From the IMG/VR virus record IMGVR_UViG_3300042261_001186, positions 1-64,000 of that record: a DNA stretch of 64,000 nucleotides; one strand, 5' to 3'. Origin of the DNA: a virus. The position numbers and the translations under genes were made by a program. The stretch's first letter is position 1. Every line of letters starts with the position of its first letter. Below the pieces are notes generated by a model, which searched no databases, was not told where the DNA came from, and saw only the letters and a list, made by a program, of their open reading frames with translations. Of the stretch, positions 42,666 to 50,661 are shown in pieces.

Positions 42666-42710
42666 AAGAACAGTTAGTGGGCAAAGAACGTGCTAACTGT
42701 TCTTTTTTTA
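42666..42710 (+). terminator. Second hairpin terminator, possible small RNA end
   Basis: Stem AGAACAGTTAG/CTAACTGTTCT with a 15-base loop and a following T7. The 100 bases before it (42569-42665) hold no ORF but contain a second inverted repeat (ATATGATA ... TATCATAT). The pair of terminators suggests that a short RNA could start between them. Confidence 0.7.
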
Positions 42711-42728
42711 TTTTTTCTGTTTTTTTTA

Positions 42729-42739
42729 TTTAATATATA
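42729..42739 (+). promoter_or_regulatory. Candidate late promoter box TTTAATATATA
   Basis: The box ends 8 bases before the ATG at 42747, so the transcript would have almost no leader. Confidence 0.4.
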
Positions 42740-42746
42740 GTTTCAT

Positions 42747-44159
42747 ATGATAACTAAATATTCAAAATATTTAAAACAAAACGAAGCTGATGATAATTCA
42801 GACTTTGATTATTTTGATGATTATGAGGAAACTAAACCTACATTGCCTAAAAAATCATCTCCAACTAAGAAAAATCTTTGGAATTTCAAAGGATTCATGG
42901 AACCTGAAGATCCAGATCAATTAGAACTTGATCTTGGTATAGAAAACCCTAGGAAGATAAAAGCTGCTGAGCTCAAAAAAATGGTTGATGATAAGGCTAA
43001 AAAAGAAAAAGAAGTTAGACAACCTACACATGTAGATACTGGAGATTATGTTGAAGTAGTGGATTTTGAAGATTTAAAAGAAGATCAATTAGAATTTTTA
43101 AAATCCGCACCTAATTTCTATGTTAGAGATATAGTTAATAGTAAAAGTTATCCATATGAAGTAGGAGAACCTTATGTAAACATAGGTTTCAGATCACCTT
43201 TCAAAATGTCTAGATTTAAAGTTATAGATAAATCTCATTGTAAGTACAAAATTTTATTTTTGAATTTTGATTTACCAGTAGATATACATGGTGAAAAAGA
43301 CGTCAATAATTTCTTCAGGGATTCAAAAACTATGTCTGAATTATTCAACAAACTTTTTGCAGAGAAAGAAGATGACATATTGGTTAGTTTTAATATGTAT
43401 GATGACATATATAGAATAAAATATGATTATTATATTAATGGTATATGTTTAAAAGATTATGATTTTGTATTTTTTGGACTCATATCTAATTTTACTTCAA
43501 TAGCAAAAATGCTCATAGATTATTTACAAAAACAGAAAATACCTTTCTTAAAATATGGTACTTTCAAAGAATATGATAACAAAGCCTTTGAATTACATTT
43601 ACTTGATTCTCTTGGATATCCATACATACCATCTATAATGGTTACGAAATTAACTAAAAAGATAATAGATATTGTTCAAAATGATTTTGAATTCCCTGTT
43701 ATAGTTAAGGATGTAAATACTAATAGAGGTGAAGGAGTATACAAAATAGATGATATGGAAGGGTTGTTGAAGACTTTCAGACGTAATAGTAGATTAATGT
43801 TAATACAAAAACATATACCTAATGATGGAGATTTTAGGGTTATAACAATTAAGAGAAAAGTAGAATTAGTTATAAAGAAGAAAAGGATAAGTAAAACTGA
43901 ATTCAGGGCTAATGTTGCTAGAGGTGGAAAGGCTATAAAAGGATCATTACCTCCACATATTCTTAAAATGTGTGAAGATATTTCTAAACATTTGGATAGT
44001 GATATTATTGGTTTTGATATAATACAAGATATGACTAATGGTGAATATTATGTAATGGAAACCAATGCTGGTCCACATTTTCCAACATTTTCTGTTATAT
44101 CTGGTGTGAATATACCAGAAATCATAGTTAATTATATAATGAGATTAATAGAAAAATAG
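42747..44159 (+). CDS. ATP-grasp ligase with capsid targeting leader
   Basis: Protein of 470 residues. The leader MITKYSKYLKQNEADD predicts a cut after QNE; acidic and proline-rich stretches follow to about residue 110. The C-terminal 200 residues are an ATP-grasp domain of RimK/glutathione synthetase type: FPVIVKDVNTNRGEGV, the QKHIPNDGDFRV strand, and IIGFDIIQD ... YYVMETNAGP with metal-binding Glu and Asn. Such ligases form amide bonds from carboxyl-phosphates, for example adding Glu to proteins. It starts the 42.7-49.2 kb operon. It ends in a TAG, one of very few; TGA occurs four codons later, overlapping the next ATG. Confidence 0.8.
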   Translation: MITKYSKYLKQNEADDNSDFDYFDDYEETKPTLPKKSSPTKKNLWNFKGFMEPEDPDQLELDLGIENPRKIKAAELKKMVDDKAKKEKEVRQPTHVDTGDYVEVVDFEDLKEDQLEFLKSAPNFYVRDIVNSKSYPYEVGEPYVNIGFRSPFKMSRFKVIDKSHCKYKILFLNFDLPVDIHGEKDVNNFFRDSKTMSELFNKLFAEKEDDILVSFNMYDDIYRIKYDYYINGICLKDYDFVFFGLISNFTSIAKMLIDYLQKQKIPFLKYGTFKEYDNKAFELHLLDSLGYPYIPSIMVTKLTKKIIDIVQNDFEFPVIVKDVNTNRGEGVYKIDDMEGLLKTFRRNSRLMLIQKHIPNDGDFRVITIKRKVELVIKKKRISKTEFRANVARGGKAIKGSLPPHILKMCEDISKHLDSDIIGFDIIQDMTNGEYYVMETNAGPHFPTFSVISGVNIPEIIVNYIMRLIEK

Positions 44160-44167
44160 AGAGATAT

Positions 44168-44635
44168 ATGATAACAAAATATGAAGAATTTATAAATGAG
44201 AATATTTTAGACAAAATTATGGGTGGTATTGATCGTGGTATTGGTAAATTTCATACTTCTACTAGACCTATTAGAAAAGCTATTAGTACAACTTTCATAC
44301 CTGAAAAAATGTATAAAACAATTAAAAATAAATTTGAACAAATTAAATTAAATTTTGATTTTGAAAATTTAGAATTAGTAGCTGACCCAATTGATAGAGA
44401 TACAAAATTTTTGGTTTACACTGATGAAGATGAGATAAAATTGGAAATAAATATGTTTTATATTCCAATAATATATTTTAATGGTGAAGATATAACAAGT
44501 AAATTGAATTCTTTTTTGACTATGGATATTTATAAGTATTTTATTACAAAATGGAATTATGGTAATACAAATAAAATATCTGGTCAAATTTTTTCAGATG
44601 TTGATTCTTTAGGAGAAGAAGATTGGTCTAAGTAA
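44168..44635 (+). CDS. Leader-bearing protein with C-terminal DSLGEEDW tag
   Basis: Protein of 155 residues. The leader MITKYEEFINEN is very close to the T4 sequence (cut after FINE). The middle is a mixed alpha/beta domain (FLVYTDEDEIKLEINMFYIP). The end is DVDSLGEEDWSK, the tag at the extreme C-terminus. It starts 8 bases after the TAG of the ATP-grasp gene. Unrecognised. Confidence 0.7.
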   Translation: MITKYEEFINENILDKIMGGIDRGIGKFHTSTRPIRKAISTTFIPEKMYKTIKNKFEQIKLNFDFENLELVADPIDRDTKFLVYTDEDEIKLEINMFYIPIIYFNGEDITSKLNSFLTMDIYKYFITKWNYGNTNKISGQIFSDVDSLGEEDWSK

Positions 44636-44644
44636 TTAAATTAT

Positions 44645-45031
44645 ATGATAAAGAATTTTAAATTATTTGAAGAATTTTCAACAAAAAGATACTACAAGGT
44701 AGTCACAAAAGATTTAAAATCTTTAGGTTTGAGAAAAAATCCTACTATAATGACTTTTCCAATTGGTGAATGGGTTTATGAACAAAAACCAACTAAGGAC
44801 CAAGGTGGTTGGGGTGGAACGGGTGGTATTTGGGTGGCTAATGGATTACAAGGTGGTAAAGGATTGATGAAATATCTAAGAAAAAAAGCAATAAAGGAAG
44901 ATAAACCAGAATTTCTTGAATGTAGATTATTTGAAGTTGAAATAGGGGAGATTTTATATTCAAATTCTTATAGGACAAAGACAGACAAAGTAAAATTAAA
45001 AAAAGAAATTAAAAATGATAAAGAATTTTAA
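44645..45031 (+). CDS. Leader-bearing protein, possible ART-like fold
   Basis: Protein of 128 residues with leader MIKNFKLFEEF (cut after LFE). The body KRYYKVVTKDLKSLGL ... GEWVYEQ ... GGIWVANGLQGG ... LFEVEIGEIL has the loose look of RES/ART-type toxins (aromatic-lead strand, GG loop, late acidic strand), but I would not call the family. Its first 27 bases are almost identical to those of the genes at 45015 and 45551. It overlaps the next gene by 17 bases. Confidence 0.6.
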   Translation: MIKNFKLFEEFSTKRYYKVVTKDLKSLGLRKNPTIMTFPIGEWVYEQKPTKDQGGWGGTGGIWVANGLQGGKGLMKYLRKKAIKEDKPEFLECRLFEVEIGEILYSNSYRTKTDKVKLKKEIKNDKEF

Positions 45032-45554
45032 ATTATTTGAAACCACACATAAAGATGTTGATCCGCTCGGTGAAGAGAAATGGGAAGAAGATTCATCTTA
45101 TAATATATTGTATGTTTCCTCTATGGAAACGACTGATCATTATTTTTACCTAGATTGTGTGGAAGGATACATAGATGAATCATATTACACACCTGAAGGT
45201 AAACTTCTATATGTTGATTTCTCTTATATAATAAATGGTGATAGAAAGAAAGCTTGCAGTCATTCTCCTTATGTGGTGGATAGAATTGAAGATTTTGATT
45301 TGGGGAAAATGAAAAGTCTTTATTATAATTTGGAAGGTGACACCAGAAAAAAATATTATGATAAATCTGGACATTGTACTTTCATACGTAAGGAAATAAT
45401 GACAAAAGAAGAATTCCTTAAAATATCCCATGACATATTTGATGAAAATGCAAATAATTTGATACAAATACTTAAAAAAAAGATAATAGAAACTGAAAAT
45501 AGAATAGAGAAATTGAAAAAAAGAGAAATAGGTTTCAACACCAACATAGAATGA
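45015..45554 (+). CDS. Leader plus DPLGEEKW tag protein
   Basis: Protein of 179 residues. MIKNFKLFETTHKDVDPLGE, then EKWEED: leader joined directly to the tag. A body with two Cys (YLDCVEG, KKACSHS) is followed by a C-terminal coiled coil (KKKIIETENRIEKLKKRE). The start lies inside the previous gene, and the TGA overlaps the ATG of the next, so translation is coupled on both sides. Confidence 0.65.
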   Translation: MIKNFKLFETTHKDVDPLGEEKWEEDSSYNILYVSSMETTDHYFYLDCVEGYIDESYYTPEGKLLYVDFSYIINGDRKKACSHSPYVVDRIEDFDLGKMKSLYYNLEGDTRKKYYDKSGHCTFIRKEIMTKEEFLKISHDIFDENANNLIQILKKKIIETENRIEKLKKREIGFNTNIE

Positions 45555-45871
45555 TAAAGAATTTTAAATTGTTTGAAAATAAACACAAAGACATAGACCC
45601 ATTTAGTGAAGAACAATGGGAGGATGCTGAAATTGAAATAGGTACTAACATATATTTGAAGAAAGATAGGAATTATTTTAATAGACACAAAAACAAATTG
45701 TATGGTACCGTTGTTGACATAGATGACAAAGGTATAGTCGAAATGGTCAACTATGTTTATATTGAAAATGGAAAAACTTTCACCAAGAAAAGAATAACAT
45801 GGAAAGTTTCAATGAAATATTTAAAGCACCATATAAGAACTATGGAATATACTTTATACGCTAATAATTAA
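45551..45871 (+). CDS. Leader plus DPFSEEQW tag, small barrel protein
   Basis: Protein of 106 residues. MIKNFKLFENKHKDIDPFSE, then EQWED: leader and tag as in the previous gene. The rest is one small beta barrel (GTNIYLKKDRNY ... KLYGTVVDIDDKGIVEMV). It is the simplest example of the leader-tag-domain design. Nothing more can be said of its function. Confidence 0.65.
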   Translation: MIKNFKLFENKHKDIDPFSEEQWEDAEIEIGTNIYLKKDRNYFNRHKNKLYGTVVDIDDKGIVEMVNYVYIENGKTFTKKRITWKVSMKYLKHHIRTMEYTLYANN

Positions 45872-45882
45872 TGAATTTTATT

Positions 45883-45893
45883 TTTAATATATA
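45883..45893 (+). promoter_or_regulatory. Candidate late promoter box TTTAATATATA
   Basis: The box lies 22 bases before the ATG at 45915, at the typical spacing, and would start a second transcript for the phosphoribosyltransferase genes. Confidence 0.45.
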
Positions 45894-45914
45894 GAATAAA
45901 ATCAATTTGATTTT

Positions 45915-47384
45915 ATGGATTTGTTATTGAGAGATAGGAATAAAATCACAAATATAGTAGATGTATTAAGGAAAAACAAGCCTGAAGGTGGTGCAAATTT
46001 TTTTGATAGAGTTGATGAATTTGTGAGAGACCCTAAAAATGTTGATATGGTATTCAATCTCATAAATAAAATCAAACAAGATTATGGTCAAAATTTTAAT
46101 CTTATAGTCACAGGAAAATTTGGTGATTGGGTTTTTAATCTCATAAAAACCAATAAAATCAATGTAAATGGAGTAGTTATACATGTTAGTGGATCACTTA
46201 GAAGTGCAGCAAAAAATAAAACATTTCAAATAATAGGTGGAAATGAAAATCAAGCATATAATAAAAAATTTATATTATTGGATGATAGTTTTTATTCAGG
46301 TACTACAAAGAAAGAAATAGATAAACATTTAAATAAATATAATTCTAAAATAATAAGTACATATGTTTTCTATGATGGGTCTTTTCAAAAAAGACCAGAT
46401 GTATTCTCTGTTTATAGGCATTGTAATTATAATAAAGAAGATATCTTACCAGTAAAGAAATTACTTAGTATACTTAATGGAATAGATGATGCCAATATAC
46501 CTTATGATTTGTTGGAAAATCAAATAATGATAGGTCAGATAAGAAGTGTTAAGGAATTATTAAGGGAGATACAGATAGTCAGAGGTAAGTTTGGCAAACA
46601 GAATTTAGATATCAAATCTTATGGATATAAAAGGGAATATGAACATAAGAAAATGAAGAAATATGGGGATTTTGTTAACGAGTCAAAAAAAAAATATTTG
46701 ACCTTTGACGATTTAGAATTCAAAAAACACCCACTCGCAGAAGTTTATGATGAAATGGTTGCCATTGGTGGTTTTGATCCATTTGGGGATGAAAGGAAAC
46801 CATTGCAACAGGCAAAAATGAAATTTGAAAATGGTTATGGTGTATCTGTGTTATTGGGAGATTTATTTTATTCTAATGGTGTAGATACTTATGAAATCAT
46901 GTGCTTTGATGATAAAAATAAATTCATAGGGGATCCACTTGGTCATTTGACTAAAGATGAGGTCAATCATGAAATGATGAAATTACAGAGAAGGAAACAT
47001 CCTATTCAAAAATTCACAACAGAAGATCCTTATGGTGAAGAAGATTGGTCAGATGATATATATGAATCTATTATTAATAAAGGTGACTTTGAAATGACTA
47101 CAATTCAATTATGGCATAAATATATAAGATTTGGAAGAAAAGAAACTATAGATAGATTTAGGAAAAATGTTCTTGAATTCAAAACAGATAGTAAAGGATT
47201 AAAAGAATATAAAGGAAAGATAATAGGGTTTTATCCTTTACATAATAATAAGACAAGGGAGATAATAATATTATTTGACACTAAAGAATATGGGACTTTG
47301 AAAGTAAATGATAAATATCCTATAATAGTAAAATCTGAAGTGAATGAACATTTGAAAAAATATGAAGATTTTATAAATGATTAA
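45915..47384 (+). CDS. Phosphoribosyltransferase-like protein fused to a leader/tag protein
   Basis: Protein of 489 residues. Residues 1-240 form a type I PRTase-like domain with the PRPP loop FILLDDSFYSGTT (119-131). At residue 247 an internal methionine (ATG at 46653) begins MKKYGDFVNESKKKY, a full leader, followed by a domain with FDPFGDE, the tag DPYGEEDWSDD and another beta domain. The last residues (LKKYEDFIND) again resemble a leader. It therefore looks like two or more genes joined in frame; translation might also begin at 46653. PRTase activity on an unknown base is inferred. Confidence 0.7.
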   Translation: MDLLLRDRNKITNIVDVLRKNKPEGGANFFDRVDEFVRDPKNVDMVFNLINKIKQDYGQNFNLIVTGKFGDWVFNLIKTNKINVNGVVIHVSGSLRSAAKNKTFQIIGGNENQAYNKKFILLDDSFYSGTTKKEIDKHLNKYNSKIISTYVFYDGSFQKRPDVFSVYRHCNYNKEDILPVKKLLSILNGIDDANIPYDLLENQIMIGQIRSVKELLREIQIVRGKFGKQNLDIKSYGYKREYEHKKMKKYGDFVNESKKKYLTFDDLEFKKHPLAEVYDEMVAIGGFDPFGDERKPLQQAKMKFENGYGVSVLLGDLFYSNGVDTYEIMCFDDKNKFIGDPLGHLTKDEVNHEMMKLQRRKHPIQKFTTEDPYGEEDWSDDIYESIINKGDFEMTTIQLWHKYIRFGRKETIDRFRKNVLEFKTDSKGLKEYKGKIIGFYPLHNNKTREIIILFDTKEYGTLKVNDKYPIIVKSEVNEHLKKYEDFIND

Positions 47385-48102
47385 AAATTTCCAATCATAT
47401 AATGAAAGTGTAGTTCCAAATTCAGTTGTATTCAATATTAGGGATTATTGTACAACTTATGATAATATTCATAAGTTGAATTATAGAAATGTTGAAACAG
47501 GTGATGTTTTTAGGATATTTGATTTGTTCAAAGGGACTTTTGGTTTGTTTATAAATGATAATGATTTTAGAATATTTCAAGAAAATGATACAGAATTTAG
47601 ACTTTTTGATACAAAAAAAGGGAAACATCTTGAATTATGGCCAAATATGGGCTGGAAAAATACTTGGATTAATCAGACAAATAAAAATGATAAAGATAAT
47701 AAAAAATGGCTTGATAAATATAGAATAGGTAGAGAAGATAAAAAGAAAGTAATAATTCCTATTGAAGGTTATATAACAACATATGATGTAAATAGATTTT
47801 TAACTGATATAAGAACAGAACTTAAATATGGGTATAGAACTTTGATTGGTTATATTAAGCAAGGATATCGAGAAGAACAACTTATTGGAGTAAGACAACC
47901 TAGATATATAACAATTCAAGAAAATAATGGTTATGAAGGAAGAAATACTAATTTCAATGTAGTTTATATAGATATGTCCAATGGTAGTGACCCCTATGGG
48001 ACTAGGGGAATATTAAATATTGCTAAACCTGTTAAATTAAAACAGACTTTAAGAAAATTCACTGAAATAGATCCATTAGGAGAGGAAGATTGGGATGATT
48101 AA
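47377..48102 (+). CDS. Leader-bearing protein with C-terminal DPLGEEDW tag
   Basis: Protein of 241 residues. The leader MIKNFQSYNESV predicts a cut after YNE. A barrel-like first domain (NVETGDVFRIFD) and a second alpha/beta part follow; the end is EIDPLGEEDWDD. Start and stop overlap both neighbours: GATGATTAA is read as Asp-Asp-stop here and as Met-Ile-Lys in the next gene. Unrecognised. Confidence 0.7.
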   Translation: MIKNFQSYNESVVPNSVVFNIRDYCTTYDNIHKLNYRNVETGDVFRIFDLFKGTFGLFINDNDFRIFQENDTEFRLFDTKKGKHLELWPNMGWKNTWINQTNKNDKDNKKWLDKYRIGREDKKKVIIPIEGYITTYDVNRFLTDIRTELKYGYRTLIGYIKQGYREEQLIGVRQPRYITIQENNGYEGRNTNFNVVYIDMSNGSDPYGTRGILNIAKPVKLKQTLRKFTEIDPLGEEDWDD

Positions 48103-48802
48103 ATTTTTCAAATATATTCAATTTATATTAGAACATAATGTAATTCATGATAAAGACATAAATATAAACTTATTCATTTCTTTAATCAGAAGAATTTATG
48201 GTGATGATATATTGATATTCAAATTTGATTATTTAGAAAAAATAGAAAATTTTTTAACCAGACCAGATAATTTTGATTTAATAAAGAAATTATTCTCAAA
48301 TATAGATAAAAATTCTGACATAATAGTTAGTGGTAGTTTTGGTAAATATATATTTAATATAATTGATAATTTGGATTTTGATGGTAATGTAATACTAGTA
48401 AATGGTAGTATTAGAAAAGTAATGGAAGATAAAGACAACAAAGTTGAAATTATAGACTATAGATATAGAGATATAAAAAATAAAAAATTTATTTTTGTAG
48501 ACGATAGTTTTGTCAAAGGAGGTACAAGAGATAGGATAAATGAGTTTTTAAGTAAATACAATAGTGAAATAGTTAAGACATATACATTTTACACCCATTA
48601 TAAAATGGATAAAAATGATGTTTTTTCTTTTTATTGTTATGGTAAATCAAACTTAATTCCAATACCTATTCATAAATCACTTGATAAAATAAAAAATATA
48701 AATCTATTCAATTTCAAAAATATACTGATAAGAAAAATAGATTTAGGTGAAATAACAAATTTAAATGATTTAGTAAAAACAATAATAAAATTAGATGAAT
48801 AG
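48095..48802 (+). CDS. Second phosphoribosyltransferase-like protein with leader
   Basis: Protein of 235 residues and paralogue of the first 240 residues of the 45915 protein. The PRPP loop is FIFVDDSFVKGGT (132-144), and DIIVSGSFGKYIF and LVNGSIRKV align with the paralogue. Unlike it, the N-terminus has a leader-like MIKFFKYIQFILEHN (cut after ILE). It ends in TAG with a TAA two codons later. Overlap with the HAD gene at 48795 implies coupled translation. Two different PRTases next to a HAD phosphatase suggest a pathway. Confidence 0.7.
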   Translation: MIKFFKYIQFILEHNVIHDKDININLFISLIRRIYGDDILIFKFDYLEKIENFLTRPDNFDLIKKLFSNIDKNSDIIVSGSFGKYIFNIIDNLDFDGNVILVNGSIRKVMEDKDNKVEIIDYRYRDIKNKKFIFVDDSFVKGGTRDRINEFLSKYNSEIVKTYTFYTHYKMDKNDVFSFYCYGKSNLIPIPIHKSLDKIKNINLFNFKNILIRKIDLGEITNLNDLVKTIIKLDE

Positions 48803-49244
48803 TATTAAGGTTATATTCCTAGATTTAGATGGTGTTTTAGTATTAAATGGTAGTGTTTGTATGAAATGTTGTGAACATCTTAATATTTTAACAAAAGAAA
48901 CCAATGCAAAGATAGTAATATCTTCTACTTGGAGAGTTAAAGGAATAGAATATGTAAAGGATTATTTAAAAGATTACATCAATGGTGATATAATAGATTT
49001 AACACCATCATTAAAAGCTAATTCTTTCAAAGCTCCTAGAGGAACTGAAATAAAAGAATGGCTTAGAACATTTGTTGGTAAGAAAAATTGTGTTGAAAGT
49101 TATGTAATTTTAGATGATAGTAAAGATTATCTTATTTCCCAAATAGATAATTATGTAAATATAAATCATAATAAAGGTTTTGATAAAATATCTTTGAAAA
49201 AAGCTATAGATATCCTAAGTATAATAAAACCTCCAGTTTTTTAA
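48795..49244 (+). CDS. HAD phosphatase (SAK type)
   Basis: Protein of 149 residues. Motif I is FLDLDGVLV (nucleophile Asp), motif II ISSTWR, then the RGTEIKEWL helix and motif IV VILDDSKDY. This order is typical of the HAD group found with polynucleotide repair and nucleotide phosphatases. It ends the operon and overlaps the PRTase gene, so a joint role in making or recycling a ribosyl-phosphate compound is plausible. Confidence 0.8.
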   Translation: MNSIKVIFLDLDGVLVLNGSVCMKCCEHLNILTKETNAKIVISSTWRVKGIEYVKDYLKDYINGDIIDLTPSLKANSFKAPRGTEIKEWLRTFVGKKNCVESYVILDDSKDYLISQIDNYVNINHNKGFDKISLKKAIDILSIIKPPVF

Positions 49245-49369
49245 TAAAATTTCGTAACCTTTTTTATCTCTCCGTGTCTAATATGTGAAAATGGAAAAAT
49301 TAAACTTTTTCTTATTTATATATAGAATAAATAAAAATAACAAATTAAAAAATAACAAATAATAAAACA

Positions 49370-49606
49370 ATGAAAAAAACAATAATGATAGGATTATTCC
49401 TGATGTTGGGAATAATGGCAGAAGCGAGATTTGGTGGTGAAGACAATAAATTTGTAGAAATGAACAAAACAATTGAAATGAATATTAATTTATCACCTAT
49501 AACACCAACAGAAGCAACATTTGAGGATGTTGATTTAAATACAGATACAATTTCCATAGAGAAATTATCACCTAAGACTCCTGAAGTCAGCTTCGAAGAA
49601 GTTTAA
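49370..49606 (+). CDS. Small secreted protein of Bacteroidota type
   Basis: Protein of 78 residues. The signal peptide MKKTIMIGLFLMLGIMAEA has a basic start, hydrophobic core and small residues before the likely cut. The mature part contains two similar segments, LSPITPTEATFEDV and LSPKTPEVSFEEV. This kind of repeat occurs in small periplasmic proteins encoded next to sigma/anti-sigma genes in Flavobacteria. It is probably taken from a host, and is followed at 2 bases by the membrane protein gene. Confidence 0.7.
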   Translation: MKKTIMIGLFLMLGIMAEARFGGEDNKFVEMNKTIEMNINLSPITPTEATFEDVDLNTDTISIEKLSPKTPEVSFEEV

Positions 49607-49608
49607 AA

Positions 49609-49965
49609 ATGGACAATTATAACAAAATAGACGACATTATCAGAAATTATCTACAGACAGAAGATATCTGTTTGTCAGATGATTTTGATGATAATGTGAT
49701 GTCTCTTTGTTTAAATTATCAATTAAAGAAGAAAAAAAGATTTAATTTATTTAAGAATATTGCTATAACAAGTATAGTTGTACTTGTAATTATATTAATG
49801 TTATTTACCCCAATAAATAGTTTCTTAATTTATTTATTAGGGAAAATAACATTAATAGGTTTATTTAAATATTATGTTTTTATGACTATAATAACAACTA
49901 TATTTTTCTATAGTATATTATTTAAATTAATAGTTTATAAGATTAACTATAGTGAAGTTCTCTAA
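49609..49965 (+). CDS. Membrane protein resembling Bacteroidota anti-sigma partner
   Basis: Protein of 118 residues. The N-terminal about 48 residues are cytoplasmic and acidic (KIDDIIRNYL ... SDDFDDNVMSL), a pattern seen in anti-sigma-like proteins beside RpoE genes. Two transmembrane segments follow (IAITSIVVLVIILMLF and YVFMTIITTIFFYSILF). The pair with the secreted protein looks like two genes of a host envelope-stress operon without the sigma factor. It overlaps the end of the convergent hydrolase gene by 23 bases. Confidence 0.65.
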   Translation: MDNYNKIDDIIRNYLQTEDICLSDDFDDNVMSLCLNYQLKKKKRFNLFKNIAITSIVVLVIILMLFTPINSFLIYLLGKITLIGLFKYYVFMTIITTIFFYSILFKLIVYKINYSEVL

Positions 49966-50500
49966 AATAGTCAAATGCCATTTTAAAAAGTGGACCTGGT
50001 ACTCCATGTTCTAATTCAGGTATAATTAAGATTTCTCCACCAGCTTCTTCAAATCCAACTTTTTGTAGAAAATCAACCACTAAGTGACCATCAACACCAC
50101 CTCTATTTTTTCTATCTCTTTCACCAATGATCATCATTTGTTCTCCAAAGACAGGAATATCTTTATAATCATCAGGGAGAGTTTGAAGTGTAGGGGCTTC
50201 ACTTGTAGGTGCAATAGCAGGATTGAAATGAAGACCTTTAAGTTTATATTTATTACATAAATGGAAACCTAAATGCCCACCTGCTGAATAACCTATAATC
50301 ATATCAACATGTTCATCTTCTACTATTTTTTCCAAATGTGGAAATAGATAATCTCCTTCATACCAATAGATTTCAGGATAGACTAATTCGTCTCCAAATG
50401 CAGTGAAGGTTCTAATGAAAAAGGGTTCTTTTTCAAAAGGTATTAAATTGTTGTCCTCGTCTCTCATTGAGCAAGAACCAGTGATAAACATAACTTTCAT
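49943..50500 (-). CDS. Alpha/beta hydrolase (YqiA/RBBP9-like)
   Basis: Protein of 185 residues. The nucleophile elbow is GYSAGG, with a likely acid in GERD and a histidine in ELEHGVPGP, in the order Ser-Asp-His. The length and N-terminal strand (MFITGSCSM) fit small cytoplasmic esterases of the YqiA/serine hydrolase group. The substrate is unknown. It has its own Bacteroidota-type promoter divergent from that of clpC. Confidence 0.8.
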   Translation of the reverse strand: MKVMFITGSCSMRDEDNNLIPFEKEPFFIRTFTAFGDELVYPEIYWYEGDYLFPHLEKIVEDEHVDMIIGYSAGGHLGFHLCNKYKLKGLHFNPAIAPTSEAPTLQTLPDDYKDIPVFGEQMMIIGERDRKNRGGVDGHLVVDFLQKVGFEEAGGEILIIPELEHGVPGPLFKMAFDYFRELHYS

Positions 50501-50526
50501 ATTTTATATATATTATTGTTTTATAC

Positions 50527-50536
50527 TGCAAATATA
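50527..50536 (-). promoter_or_regulatory. Bacteroidota-type -7 box TATATTTGCA before hydrolase gene
   Basis: Minus-strand TATATTTGCA, 26 bases before the ATG at 50500. It is back to back with the promoter at 50583. Confidence 0.55.
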
Positions 50537-50582
50537 GGTGAATTTTTTATTAAATAAAAATTTGTATTTTAATAAAAAGTGT

Positions 50583-50592
50583 TATCTTTGCA
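50583..50592 (+). promoter_or_regulatory. Bacteroidota-type promoter before clpC-like gene
   Basis: TATCTTTGCA is the -7 box, with TTG at 50562-50564 (18-base spacer) as the -33 element, close to the Bacteroidota consensus. The leader to the ATG at 50662 would be about 65 bases and includes a late-type box. Confidence 0.6.
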
Positions 50593-50619
50593 TAAAATGA
50601 TAAAAAAATGAAAATAAAT

Positions 50620-50630
50620 TTTAATATATA
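50620..50630 (+). promoter_or_regulatory. Candidate late promoter box TTTAATATATA
   Basis: The box lies 32 bases before the clpC-like ATG and 28 bases after the host-type box, so this gene may have both early and late promoters. Confidence 0.4.
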
Positions 50631-50661
50631 TATACATAAATAAAAAATAAACATTTATCAA

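Noticed and set aside
44645-45031. Confident RES or ART toxin call
   Set aside because: Only a loose strand and loop pattern; no catalytic residues could be identified by eye.
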